A stretch of DNA of 64,000 nucleotides from Eurosta solidaginis (taxonomy: Eukaryota; Arthropoda; Insecta; Diptera; Tephritidae): NCBI RefSeq assembly GCF_040869045.1, contig NC_090319.1, positions 52,424,779 to 52,488,778 of the forward strand, written 5' to 3'. Shown in pieces: positions 1 to 10,984 of this stretch. Numbering within the stretch: the stretch's first letter is position 1; every line of letters begins with the position of its first letter. The notes beneath the pieces are model-generated. The model worked only from the letters and a program-made list of their open reading frames with translations, did no database searches and was not told the origin of the DNA. Both the position numbers and the translations under genes were made by a program.

Positions 1-425
1 AATAACTAACGCCACTAGGAAGCACCAATGAAGGTCGACTCTCCCTCCATCTGCTTCTCTCAGTATAGGTGTCCTTCTTTCTCTGGCTCTAAACACCGAT
101 GTCGATTGAAATACTTTCGTTGCCAAAGCGCCTTCATCCATTTATAAAAGATGACCTAGCCAGCGAAGCCTTTGGCTTTTTGTGCAACAATCAACTCTAT
201 ATCTTCAAAAAGCCCATACAGATCATCAGTATACCTCCGTTAGCAGCACGGATAGGACCACACATCTTCCGGAGAACTTTTCTCTCGAACGCTTTAAGAG
301 ATATATCGTCTTCTCTCAACACCGTCCATGATTTCGAGCCATACATCAGGACAGTGGGATGAGTGATATTTCTTCGTCGAGAGAAGATATTTTTCTTTTT
401 GGAATAGAAGTTTCCAAGAAATGAG
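1..425 (-). pseudogene. Relic of a LINE reverse transcriptase C-terminal region
   Basis: Read on the minus strand this stretch matches, with many changes, the C-terminal part of the RT frame at 31404-31850. Shared landmarks are the region encoding YGSKSWT, FERKVLRK and CGPIR, and the following block around the GH(V/L)M motif. In active APE-type LINEs this part follows the RT fingers and palm and precedes the C-terminal GRGRPP-type tail. The reading frame is broken and no endonuclease or palm sequence remains, so this is a dead 3' fragment cut by the window edge. The family is the same broad type as the element at 31.3-36.6 kb but the divergence is high. An 87-codon plus-strand frame over it is a shadow. 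Confidence 0.7.
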
Positions 426-1015
426 CATCAAAATAAGATCGAAGCTGTCGTCAAATAAATTTTTTGCACAACAATGTTTATCAAGACATACACAGCAAGT
501 TAGAGGAAAAATAATGGTACTTTATCTTCCATATCCTAGATTTGCACGCTGGGCCAAGAATTCAAGCCTATACTAACATTGACAGAAGACGAATGTTGTG
601 TAGGACACCCATCTACAGTGAAGTAATACCGCCACCGAGATCTTATATTAAAGCAAGCAAAGAGTTCTTGCATACGAATTGCATATGAAAACGGTAATCG
701 CGTGGAAGGTGCGGGGATCAAGAGTAAATCTCGAAAAGTTCCCAGAAGATCAGAAGAATCTTTCGATATATGTTTCGATAATGAACAAGACCAAGATTCC
801 ATATTTTGATCGTGTGTCGGACGATAATATAACCGTCTGTCAGTATGACCATTCTGCTTTTGTAAAATGATCATGAAGTCAACTATTTTGCTTTTCCTAT
901 ATTTCGTTTTATTTCAGCGAAAAGTCAGATGAAAGATAGCTCCGGCAAGGATTTCTTTAAAGTTATCAATTTTGAAATAATGTAAACTGGACCTTATGCT
1001 CGTAGACGTTATGTC
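426..1015. other. Unassigned intergenic sequence
   Basis: No recognisable gene, repeat or RNA. Two short overlapping frames on opposite strands lie at 536-874; neither has a recognisable domain or a convincing start context. Confidence 0.5.
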
Positions 1016-1029
1016 ACCCTACCTCGAAT

Positions 1030-1660
1030 ATCAACTATCACATCAAAAATAAAGATTTGGATATAGCTTCCATAGTTGATAGTCAACAAATCGACTGTTT
1101 AATGTCATGACATACGGTACATAATTCAAGGTTGAAATAATTCACCAGATAGTTTAATAACATCATGACATTATAATTTTTTTACAATTTCTTTTACTTA
1201 TTTGAATTATTTGAGTGTTCTTCTGGACTTGCTGCCATATTTCAATAAAAATTTAAGAAAAATCGATTGTAGCATAATTCATGACATGATTCAGAGTAAA
1301 TTATATATTAATAAGATCATTGCCATTTTAAATTTTGCTGTGACTTTAAGGTAATTAGGTCCTAAGTAAATTGGATATTCATATTTCAAACTTTCGCCTC
1401 AAGAATAGGAATTCGGATACTGCGATAGATTGCTTTGCCGGTATATAGTCGAAAAATTGACTGTTTAATGTGATGTGCACACGGCATCTTAATCAGGATC
1501 CATATAATTCACCACATTATTCAATAACAAGAATACGTTATACACATTTTAGAAATTTCTGTCAGAATTCAATAACAGTTAGAGAAATAATGGTTTTTAC
1601 ATAGTTCACGATATGATTCAGATTGAATTACTCTCCAATGAGATGATTCACATACAAAAC
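1030..1660. repeat. Ancient ~366-bp tandem duplication (two diverged units)
   Basis: Three anchors recur in the same order about 326-368 bp apart: GACTGTTTAATGT at about 1092 and 1458, AATTCACCA at about 1138 and 1506, and ATGATTCAGA near 1286 and 1613. The units differ by many substitutions and small indels. The spacing is seen directly; the origin (local duplication or two old copies of one transposon) is not known. Confidence 0.55.
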
Positions 1661-2499
1661 ATATAATTTAAGGCCGTTCATTGGAGGCCTAATAACAAAT
1701 GGTTGCGTGAATTACAAACGCTAGCTGCAGTGTGGACATCATATAAAGTTACGGTGTAAATGAAGCACGGCATAGACATTTGAAATAAGAAACATAGAAC
1801 TTTAGTGAATATAAATTATGAATAATATTAAATGTAGTCGTTTTGTATTTAAAAAATTGTATAAAATTGTATTAAAATTTGCTCAAATTTAAGGACAACT
1901 CTAGACTGCACCGAAAAAGAAAAAAATTAACTAAAATTTAAATTAAGTATTATAGTCTAAATGTAGCTCAATAATAATAAAAACTTAAACACTTAGTACA
2001 TTTAATCTGTAGCACGTATTACGTAATAATTTAATTAGACTATTTAGAAAATGAACGTGACTAGCAAATTAAGACTGTTTATGTAAATATTATTTGTAAA
2101 TATTAAAAGAAAGAAAAGTAAAAAAAAAATTAATTACTATAGCATAAGTAGAGAAAATAAATATTATAATTGTGAGCAAGTGTGAGTGGCGAGTGATGCG
2201 AATAATTTTGCAAAAATATTAGATCACATACAAAATTTAAAATTAAATCAATAATGGTTTTCCAATATCGAAATAGAATAAAAAAGTGTACTAAGAATAG
2301 ATAAATATGTATAATGTTTTTGTATAACAAATATTTAAATTTTATATGTATGTAGTTATATTGAAAAGTAATTGAAATCAAAATTTAACAATTTAAAAAG
2401 TGGTTTAAAAAATTTTTATTTATTTAAAAAAAGAAATTTTTTTGTTTTCTTTTCTTTAAATTTTTCTCTATTTTTATTTTCGGCCTTTTAAACGTTATA
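1661..2499. other. AT-rich unassigned sequence
   Basis: Long A/T runs and no frame with recognisable content. The 83-codon minus-strand frame at 2130-2381 is low-complexity (Tyr/Ile/Phe-rich) and typical of chance frames in AT-rich DNA. Confidence 0.5.
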
Positions 2500-2688
2500 T
2501 CAAGAAGAATTTCCGAGCTCTAGGTCACACATGTATATCGACAAGGTGCATTCTCAAGTCCCTGAAGATGATTTCTAATTGAAACCAAAATATCGACAAA
2601 ATAAATAAATACAACATATATGGTATAATTCATTGCATTTTTATTACTAATATATATGTGTGGCCTAGAGCTTGGAAATTCTTCTTGA
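2500..2688. repeat. ~189-bp inverted-repeat element (possible MITE)
   Basis: The arm at 2500-2538 (starting TCAAGAAGAATTTCC) is matched in inverse orientation at 2650-2688 with only a few mismatches over about 39 bp. The loop is about 111 bp. Size and structure fit a small foldback or MITE. I see no clear target duplication. Confidence 0.5.
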
Positions 2689-2772
2689 TTCAATTTTTTT
2701 CTAAAAAAAAGTAACAAATTTTTGATATATACGTTTCAAGAAAATGTTCACCCACAACAGCATTAATAATAT

Positions 2773-3929
2773 TGTAACGAATTCTGTGTATATGCACCTT
2801 GAATAAATCACTCCAATATTCAGTATTGCAAACTAGTTTTTATTTAGAATAATTTAGGAGTAGTACTTCACAGTTATACTTCACAACCAATAGCGCGCTT
2901 AAATCAAAACTGATTCGTTATTACTCAGCTTGCGCTACTTTTATACTCTCTGTTTCCTCGTTCACCCATTTCTCCTAAAGTTTAGTAATTTCGCGAACAG
3001 TTGTAGCTCATGCTTGGTTAGTTACCAACTATATACTTGTACATCTCTAGTCCACGCCCCTCCCATTGCCATATGCGTGTGTATGTTTGTGTAACTACTT
3101 CGGTAGAAGACTACATTGAGTGTGTGAGATATCTCTTGTTGTTGTTGTTATTGTTGTAGCGATAAGGTTGCTCCCCGAAGGCTTTGTGGAGTGTTATCGA
3201 TGTAATGGTCCTTTGCCGGATACAGATCCGGTACGCTCCGGTACCACAGCACCATTAAGGTGCTAGCCCGACCATCTCGGGAACGATTTATGTGGCCACA
3301 TTAAACCTTCAGGCCATCCCCTCCCTCCCCACCCCCAAGTTCCATGAGGAGCTTGGGGTCGCCAGAGCCTCGTCTGTTAGTTAAACAGGATTCGCCGCGG
3401 ATAGGTGAGGTTGACAATTGGGTTTGGAGAAGCTATATATTGCGCTGGCAACCTGAAGGGTTGCGCTACACAGCTCCTTGAATCTGGTATTTTAGTCGCC
3501 TCTTACGACAGGCATACCTACCGCGGGAATATTCTGACCCCCTAACCCGCTGGGATAGAGATATCTCTTCGTCGCCTTCTACATAAGAGTGGCTGCTTTA
3601 TTGTTGTTGTACATTTATTTAGTAGCAGCTTAGTGATGCTAATATTCGTCGCCATATTAATATCTTTTTTGATTGCATATTGTGCCATCTTCGGTGCAAA
3701 CAATTCATTATTTTGAATTTCGAGGTATTTACCAGTTAACAATATCTTCATTTTCGCAATTAGTGGCGCTTCATTATTGTTAAGCTGGAATATCGCATCC
3801 TCACCCTACCACAATCGGTATGTTCCATCGTCAGGGATTTTTATATCTGTTTCATTATTTCCATCGATACTTGGCACCTCTGTACAACTGCAATAAGCGC
3901 TGTATATTGGTTACCAGACCAACATTACA
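2773..3929 (-). mobile_element. Gypsy-like LTR on the minus strand, probably the 3' LTR of a truncated element
   Basis: On the minus strand this begins TGTAATGTTGG and ends TTCGTTACA, i.e. TG...CA. Near its 3' end it carries AATATTGGAGTGATTTATTC, closely matching the LTRs at 11710-12279 and 50458-51037, so it belongs to a related family. Immediately upstream on the minus strand is a purine-rich tract (GTAGAGGAGGAGC, 3930-3942), as expected for a polypurine tract before a 3' LTR. About 50 bp beyond that could encode the end of pol but are too short to prove it. No 5' LTR is seen. The LTR is interrupted by the insertion at 3138-3557; without it and the duplicated target it would be about 725 bp. 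Confidence 0.6.
3138..3557 (-). mobile_element. SINE-like retroposon, copy 1, inside the LTR
   Basis: About 420 bp flanked by a perfect 12-bp direct repeat GAGATATCTCTT at 3126-3137 and 3558-3569, as left by target-primed reverse transcription. On the plus strand it starts with GTT repeats, so on the minus strand the tail is a CAA-repeat tail. The head on the minus strand is near CCCAGCGGGTTAGG. Related copies are at 9713-10012, 10657-10830 and 55455-55825. No RNA polymerase III boxes are certain, so 'SINE-like' rather than SINE. The insertion is younger than the LTR that holds it. Confidence 0.65.
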
Positions 3930-3942
3930 GCTCCTCCTCTAC

Positions 3943-4237
3943 TAGAACTTTCGAGAGTCGGGAAACGAGAAACTCAACGTTTCTTTCTTCTAATTAGCTT
4001 TATCTTTTCCCCCTTTCCAACAGGCTTTACTAGTTATTAACATAGCTATTAACATGTCAAGGAAGTTTGAATCAAGAAAAATTAGCATCGTATAACATCG
4101 TGCTATTAGCCAGGACTTTAGAATTCACCATGTGAAAAGAAATTTCTGTCATATAAAACGACATGGTGAAGTCCTTACTCGTAAGCTGATGACAGTAAGA
4201 AACATTCTCCCACTGCTCTTTTTGAGAACCTGATATT
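3943..4237. other. Short unassigned stretch
   Basis: Possibly the tail of the truncated minus-strand LTR element up to about 4020. Beyond that I see nothing recognisable. Confidence 0.4.
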
Positions 4238-4570
4238 TGGCGGCCGCCGTGGTGTGATGGTAGCGTGGTCGCCTCCAACACCGAAGGTCCTGTGTTCAAA
4301 TAGCGGTACAAGCAGCATTAAAATACTTTAGAAACGTTTTTTTCTATTAGAAAACTTTTCTTAAGCGGGTTCCCTCTCGGCATTAGCACCGAAAACACTA
4401 CGAGTGTGTATATCTGATTTGAAAACCCTCCCATCAAAAATTCATCTACCGTACAGATACCGTTCGGAGTCGGCCCAAAACATGTAGGTTCCGTTCCGCA
4501 AATTTTAGGACAATAATTGAAAAAGGAGTGCGTCGCGATTTGGAACAGAACTTCGACCTAAATTTCCTCG
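4238..4570 (+). mobile_element. tRNA-derived SINE, diverged copy
   Basis: The head GTGGTGTGATGGTAGCGTGG has an A-box-like segment, followed by a B-box-like GTGTTCAAAT. The body matches the copy at 61149-61515: a segment starting AAGCGGG and another with CCGTTCGGAGTCGGC shortly before a CATGTAGGT motif. The B box has lost the usual GGTTC start and the 3' end is worn, so this is an old copy. No target duplication is visible. Confidence 0.65.
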
Positions 4571-4805
4571 TAGGTAAATCGGCAATTTTTTTCGGTAATA
4601 TAACATTACTTTACAACAGGCCTCATTGAAATACTTGCTACTCTACGCCTAAAATTATACTACAGCAAAGCGGTACAACGAAAATTGACCAACTGGCCAA
4701 CAGCGAGCGAGTACAACTTTTCATTCTATTTTACTATGCAAGCATTTCTGCTTCACAGTCGCGTCATAAACGTCTGCAATTAAAGACGCAGATTTTTTTA
4801 TTTCA

Positions 4806-5200
4806 ATTTATACTTCCACTGGCACTGGGAATGGGACTGGAACTGAAGCTGGAGCTGGAAATGGGACTGAGACTGGGCCTGGGACTTGGACTTGTGGTGG
4901 GACTAGGACTGGGAAAAAGGGATGGAGAAGAAGTAGAGAGAAGAAAAAATGGAAGGAGAAAGAGATAGATAAATAGAGAGTTAGGCGAAGATAGAGGAAT
5001 GGATAGATGGAGTGGAAAAGAAATGGGGGGAAAGACTGAGAGCGAAAAAGAGACGCAGAAAAAGAGAAAAGACAAAGGGAAGAGTGAATTAAAATATAAG
5101 GAAATGGGGAGATAGGAGTAGGGAAGGTATGAGGTAGAAACTGCTTAAAAGTTATGCAGATAGACTAAATCTGGGCAGAGCAACGTCTGCCGGGTCTACT
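4806..5200 (+). repeat. Purine-rich tract with GGGACTGG-type repeats and a terminal hairpin
   Basis: 4815-4915 is a run of imperfect GGGACTGG hexamer/octamer repeats. It is followed by about 200 bp of almost pure A/G on the plus strand, and then by GGCAGA-GCAACG-TCTGCC near 5175, a 6-bp stem with a 6-nt loop. The order (strand-asymmetric tract, short hairpin, TCTACTTG end) looks like the 3' end of a degraded transposon, possibly Helitron-like, but the terminal CTRR is not intact. The minus-strand 90-codon Ser/Pro/Phe frame here is a by-product of the purine bias. Confidence 0.4.
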
Positions 5201-6855
5201 TGATTAATAGAAAAAACCGGAATTTTAGTCAAAATAATTTCCCGAAATGAGCCTAAAGTGAGAGTTTGCGTCTTTTTTTCTTTCAACCCTCCTTGGAATT
5301 TTTTGACTGTACAAAAATCACACTGAAGATGGCCCAAAGCCCACCAAATGCTGCCCAGCTGAGAGCTAATCACTTATGCATGTTCATCCATTTGCACATA
5401 TCCAAATATTTCCCGCAATGAGATCAAAACTAAAGTCGACTACTCTTGCTAACACTTTTCTCCTATTTAAAATAAAAAATTTCGGACCAACTGTTAAACT
5501 TAACCAATTAAAATTCCATTTGTTCACGGCTCAATTAACGCATTTCTGTAGTAATTTGCTATGTAAACAAAAGACAATTAAAAGGATTAAATTTGATTAT
5601 GCAAATTTTTACTTCAAACTGAAAAAAAGATATTATTGCACATTCTGCCATATAATTTTGAATATAAAAACGTAATTATGTATGTAGGAATGTATATATA
5701 AATTAAATTACTGTATTTAAGTATAAAAAAATGTAAATAATTGTAACTCATAAACATATATCAATAAATAAAAACAAATTGAAACAAAGAATTGTATAAG
5801 TTTAAATGTGTAGTTTTTTCTAGTATAAATATATAAATTATAATTGAATATGCATAGCTAAATATTTATGAAATAAAAGTTAAACTTATGCGAAAACGGA
5901 AAAACATTTAATATGCAGTAAAAACGACTTTCATAAAAAAATATAAAGGAAATTTAGTGGTCAATATAAAAAATATTATTAAAAAACAACAAAAATACTA
6001 AAAAGCATAAAGGTATATAGAAATTTAGTAATAGTACATATTAGCTAATTATTGTTAAAACGAAATGAACAAAAAACTATAAGGAATTTAGCGTAAGTTT
6101 TTAAACATACGAATATTTATTGAAAATAAATAAAAAATTTACTTATTTAACAAAACAAGTTACTAAAATAATAAATCCAAGATTTGCATTTACTTGAATA
6201 AGATGACATAAATTTTGTAGGTAAGTTACAATTTTTTATAATTTTTTTTAGTTTGTAATGTGCCGCATTTGTTGTATTTTTAAATTTTTTCCATGTTTTA
6301 TTTTTATTTTTCTAATTTTATTTTCTTCATTATCCCTCATTCTGAACGAAAGAAAAAAAAACAAACAAATATTTTACATACGAATCGCTAATTCCTGTTT
6401 AATTACTACGATAACTTTACACAAAAGCACCAACACTTTATAAATAGAGACTGTCTCGCTCGGGCGCCAGGTATCGTGTGGACTTTGCTTACACTTGTTT
6501 GTAACAATTCACAGGGCTTTCAATTATTGTAATCAGGAGAGTTCCGAAGTTTTCCACCTACCTATTTGTTTTGCGCTATTATTTATACCTAAATTTAGAT
6601 CCATAATTCATTTGCAAATAATTATTGTTTGGAAAAAACATTTCTGTGGCAATCTAGAAATTGATTTATACTTGTAGGTCGTATTTATTTAAGAAATTTA
6701 TTTAAACTTTATTCTGACGAAAAAAATATTCTATAAAAATATACCCTCCCTAATGTACACTTGCGAGAAAATTATTTCTTATTTTCGTTAATTAAATTCC
6801 AACTTTAATGAATTGTTTAACGAAAACTCATCAAAGTTTTAACCTTTTTTTTTTT
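5201..6855. other. AT-rich unassigned sequence
   Basis: No gene, RNA or mobile element recognised. Frames at 5376-5675, 6258-6443 and 6495-6677 have low-complexity content and no domain. Confidence 0.5.
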
Positions 6856-6859
6856 TAAT

Positions 6860-8255
6860 TAATGAAAATACAACATCGCGTTAACAAATTTCGTAAAAAT
6901 TCGGAAAGTTTTAAAACTTCCTTAAAATATCCAAATTTATGAAATATAAAATAAATAAACAAAATAAAAATATCATGAAAAACAATTTCGAAAAAATTCG
7001 AAAAGTTTTTAAAAATGTTCATAAGTAAAAATAAATTAACTAAAATAAATAAGCATGTAAAACAATTTCGAAAAAGTTAGACAATATTTTGAACATATTT
7101 TTGAAAATTTTCAAATAAAGGAAAATAAAAGAGGTTTACGAAATTAAAAAACAATGTAAACTAATTTCGAAAAAAGCGAGTATTTGGCAAGTTTTTAAAA
7201 CCATCATTAAAGTTTCCAAATGGACAAAAATCACGTAAACCAATTTCGAAAAGACTCAAAAATTCGAAATTTTTTTAAAAATCTTCATGAAAATTTCCAA
7301 ATCATCTAAACTAATGTCATTAAAAAGGTGAATATTTGAAAAGTTTTCAAAAAACTTCTTGAAATTTTTCAAACTAATGAAAATATAAACAACTAAACGT
7401 GAACAAAACATCATATAAACCAGTTTTGAAATATTCGAAAATTCGAGTACTTTTTAAAAAATTTCACTTAAATTCCAAAATTGGTGCTGGTAAAACAAAA
7501 TTTACAGAAATAAAAAATCATATAAACCAGTTTCGGAAAAAGTCGAAAATTCTAGAAATTTTTAAAAATCTAAATGAAAATTTTCATATTTACGTAAATA
7601 AAATTAAATTAACAAAAAAAGCATAAAAACTAATTTCGAAAAAAAATTTTAAATTCTAAAAATGTTTATATAAATTCCCGAAATTAAAAATAAAGCGAAA
7701 ATAAATGATCAAAATCAAAAAAAATCTAAACATTGGAAAGTTTGCAAAAGTCTTGATGAAAAATATCAAACATGAAAATTAAAAACAAAATAACGAAAAA
7801 AGTATATTAACTGATTTAGTAAACTTCATGCAGTTTTTAAAAATGTTGATGAAATTTTCCAAAATTGCGAAAATAAAAAAAGTTCGGCGAAAATATAGAA
7901 TTATGTAAACGATTTTCGAAAAAAAAATCGAAAATTCGAGAAGTTCTTTAATAACTTAACGAAAGCTTTAAAATTTAAGAAAAAATTTATTAACTAACGG
8001 ATATAAAAAATTATCTAAGCCAATATCGAAAAAATTCGAAGTTTATGATTAAATTTATAATTTTAGAATTCTCATGAAGGTTTGTAATTTAATAAACGAA
8101 AATAAAAAATTTGTAAACCAAGTTCTAAAAAATTTAAAAATTTGAAAAGTTTTAAAATTTTTCATTAAAATTTGAAAATTTGCGAAAACAAAAAAAAAAA
8201 AAAAATCAACTAAAATAAAAATCCAATAGACCAATTTCGAAAAACTAGAAAAACA
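6860..8255. repeat. Degenerate AT-rich tandem array, ~75-115-bp units
   Basis: A block starting AATTTCGAAAAA, followed by TTCGAAAA, GTTTTTAAAAAT, CTTCATGAAAATTT and CCAAA, recurs about 13-15 times. Examples of the first block are near 6983, 7060, 7163, 7240, 7630 and 8233. Unit length and sequence vary widely. It looks like an old satellite-type array. The 75-codon frame at 7399-7626 is a chance frame through it. Confidence 0.6.
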
Positions 8256-9712
8256 TATTTATTGCTATTTTGTTACGCGCAGATGTAAATAAAAAAATAC
8301 AAAAAATTCAGAAAACTCGATTAAACGTAATTTGAGTTATACTATGTACAAACACACACCAAATTGGCAATTTATACCAATTGGGCACTTTATTACGCAA
8401 TTTATGATATAATAAATTGTAATAATAATTTGCCAATTTAAAAAAAATTGTGTAATAAATTGTTTTAAACTGCAAATGCAACCTTGTAAAGTGTGTTTAT
8501 TGAGTAGATTTAAACGTCAGTTACGCATGGCTCAACTATATGGTTGGCTTATCTCGTAAGCTGATTTTATTTTTTCATCTCACTAGATTAGGGATTGTCA
8601 AAAGCAGATGGCAAACTCAAAATGAAACCGAAACTTTGAACACATTTTCTTACTACAAAGAAAAATTTCAAAGTTTTATGTTTTCATTCCACTCCATTCG
8701 CCTAATACCAATACGCACATTTTGACAGTCTGAACAAAGGTGTGTTGTTGCTGTAGAGATGAGCAAACCAGCTATCAAATTACTATTGTGTAAGCTAAAT
8801 TGATTTGTATGAACACCACTCAATTTAAATCGAAATTGCTTAATTTATTTTTCTGTTTGAAAAGAGTATTACTTGAAATCAATTTTAATTTCATCACAAA
8901 TCCATTTATATATAAAAGCATTTATTATATTATGTATCCAATTAAAATGTATTTTTCCTATTATCACCTGTAAGGGTTTTTTAATGTAATAAACCATTAC
9001 TTAATTTGATACCATATAACAGTTTGCATAATGAATGGAATTATTATGTAATTGCATAAATCATATAATAAGTAAATATTAGAAAAAAAAAAATAAAAAT
9101 GTGAATATATCACGTAATAAAATGATACAAAAGTAAAACAATACAAAAATAAAGAGTAAATAATAAATAAAAAAAAAATAAGCAAAATAAACGAAAAATT
9201 TAAATATTAAAACAAAAAATTTGTATTTTCTTTGTTCACTAATTTTTTCCGCTTCTCGCACGTCATTATGCAATTCCAACTACCGGCGCTCTTAAATCAG
9301 AGTGCCGAGCGATTATAACAGTCAAGACTTATGACATAGATGTGAGAGGGGCCGTAGTGACGCATATGTCCATATGTGTGCACGCAATAATGGAACAGTG
9401 TCAAGGAATGTGAAGTAAAGAGCAAATACCGCTAGATCAGAGCATGAGAATGTGATATGCGAATAACCCAGAAATGTATAAAGGCATGCATATGTGAAGA
9501 CTCCCAGTCTAATATAGTCTAAAAGGTAGCGTAGTGGCAAACCAGGGATCAGTAAGATTTCAGCATTAACGGTGAAGATTGATGTGTATTTATTTGAAAA
9601 ATCTATCAAATCAGTCGATATTGATTTGTCAAATATTTCAAATATTTTCTTCATAATCTTTTCTCGTTGGAGTGGGACTCGAACACAGACTCTACCAATG
9701 CCACGTTTTTGT
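8256..9712. other. AT-rich unassigned sequence with a short inverted repeat
   Basis: An inverted repeat of about 14 bp (AAATTGGCAATTT-like at 8371, its complement near 8441-8455) lies in 8368-8460 and could form a cruciform. The frames at 9322-9735 (minus) and 9572-9754 show no domain. At 9664-9700 the minus strand reads GTGTTCGAGTCCCAC, which resembles a Pol III B box. Confidence 0.4.
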
Positions 9713-10012
9713 TCTTGTATTAAAGATAAAGACACTCCCCGAAGATTTTGGTGAGTGTTATCGAAGTTGATGGTCCTTTACCGAATATAGATGCGATACG
9801 TTCCTGTAACATGCACCATTAAGTTACTATCCCGAGCAGCTCGTCCCCACTCCTAGTTCCATGATGAACTTGAGGTCGCCAGAGCCCCGCCTGCTAAATA
9901 TGTATATGATACATTCATATTTGAAACAGGATTCCCCGCGCGTAGGTGATGTTGACAATTGGGTTGTGGAAGCTCTAAAGCTATAAAGCTTTGTATTGCG
10001 GTTATCAACCCT
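9713..10012 (-). mobile_element. SINE-like retroposon, copy 2 (diverged)
   Basis: It shares with 3138-3557 the blocks CTCCCCGAAG, GAGTGTTATCGA, GATGGTCCTTT, CACCATTAAG, TGAGGTCGCCAGAGCC and TTGACAATTGGGTT in the same order. Many substitutions and a small insertion (around 9897-9925) mark it as old. No target duplication was found. Confidence 0.6.
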
Positions 10013-10149
10013 TTGAATCCCACGAAATCCACGTCTTTTTGTTGTGCAACTTTTTCTTAATTGCCTTCCTTCTGACTGGGAGTTAAGGAAAAATCTACTG
10101 CATCTCGTTACCACAATGGCTTTTTCGGCTTTTGAATGACCCCTTTGCT

Positions 10150-10252
10150 AGGATTAAATATCACCCCCTCACCTCGGAAGCTTTTCATGGCAGGAATACA
10201 CTCGGAGTGTTTGCCAAATCCTCATCCCCCTCATGCTTAAACAAAATTGATC
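10150..10252 (-). mobile_element. tRNA-derived SINE fragment, minus strand
   Basis: The segment AAGCTTTTCATGGCAGGAAT, continuing to about 10240, is the inverse complement of the middle of the SINE at 61149-61515 (there 61260-61350), with substitutions. Only the body remains, without the tRNA-like head. Confidence 0.5.
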
Positions 10253-10656
10253 CTTGTGATAGAGATACTTATCAATTAAAGACATAAAAACCTGCAAATC
10301 AAGGGTGTCATATCGACCGATATCTCTCCTTCTCCTCAAATTGCGCTTGCAATCCGAAATCCCAATGAGTCATGCTGTGGCCAGGAGCACATAGTCCATC
10401 TCATGTAGAAGTAAAAAATACGAAGGTTCGCTAATAGACTAACCTCCACTCTTCACCTCCGTGGCCATATCACTTCCAGTACCAGTCTTAGTCTACGCCC
10501 GTTTCTTCGCGTTCCCCTAAGTCCCAGTATTCCCCACAACGCCTGTACCAGCCTATTCACCCTAGTGTCGGTATGGCTACTAGGCCTGGCGCTATAGCAA
10601 TACGATCTTATACTAAGTCTAGCCCAAGGCACAGGTTGAGTTTGGCTCCCAGTTTT

Positions 10657-10830
10657 AGTCCCCGAAGGTTTTAGGAAGTATCATCGATAATGATGGCCTT
10701 TGCCGGATATTGACCCGTACTTTTTGGAAATCGGCATCATTAAGAAACCAATCCGAGCATTGCCGGAGCGGTTTGACTCGACTATAAGGACTCCTTGATG
10801 CGTGTGGACTTTAGTGTTCTTTTTCGATAG
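10657..10830 (-). mobile_element. SINE-like retroposon, copy 3 (fragment)
   Basis: It contains CCCCGAAGGTTTTAGG, a TATCATCGAT-like block, GATGGCCTTTGCCGGATAT and a CATCATTAAG-like block, in the order seen in the 3138-3557 family. It is truncated and heavily changed. Confidence 0.5.
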
Positions 10831-10984
10831 ATATAATTGCCGCTGGGATATTTTAAACCTCGTAACTGGGGAAAATAATCTTGGAAGCCATTGTTTTCTC
10901 TATATCAACTGGTCTCAGTATGAGTCATATGTCTGGTTTCAGACATTCTACCTAAAGTATATGCAAAACTAAGCAGCTTCATTT

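Noticed and set aside
4803..5075. 90-codon Ser/Pro/Phe-rich minus-strand frame
   Set aside because: Reflects the purine-rich strand only.
9664..9700. A tRNA gene
   Set aside because: No cloverleaf; A- and B-like boxes only about 12 nt apart.
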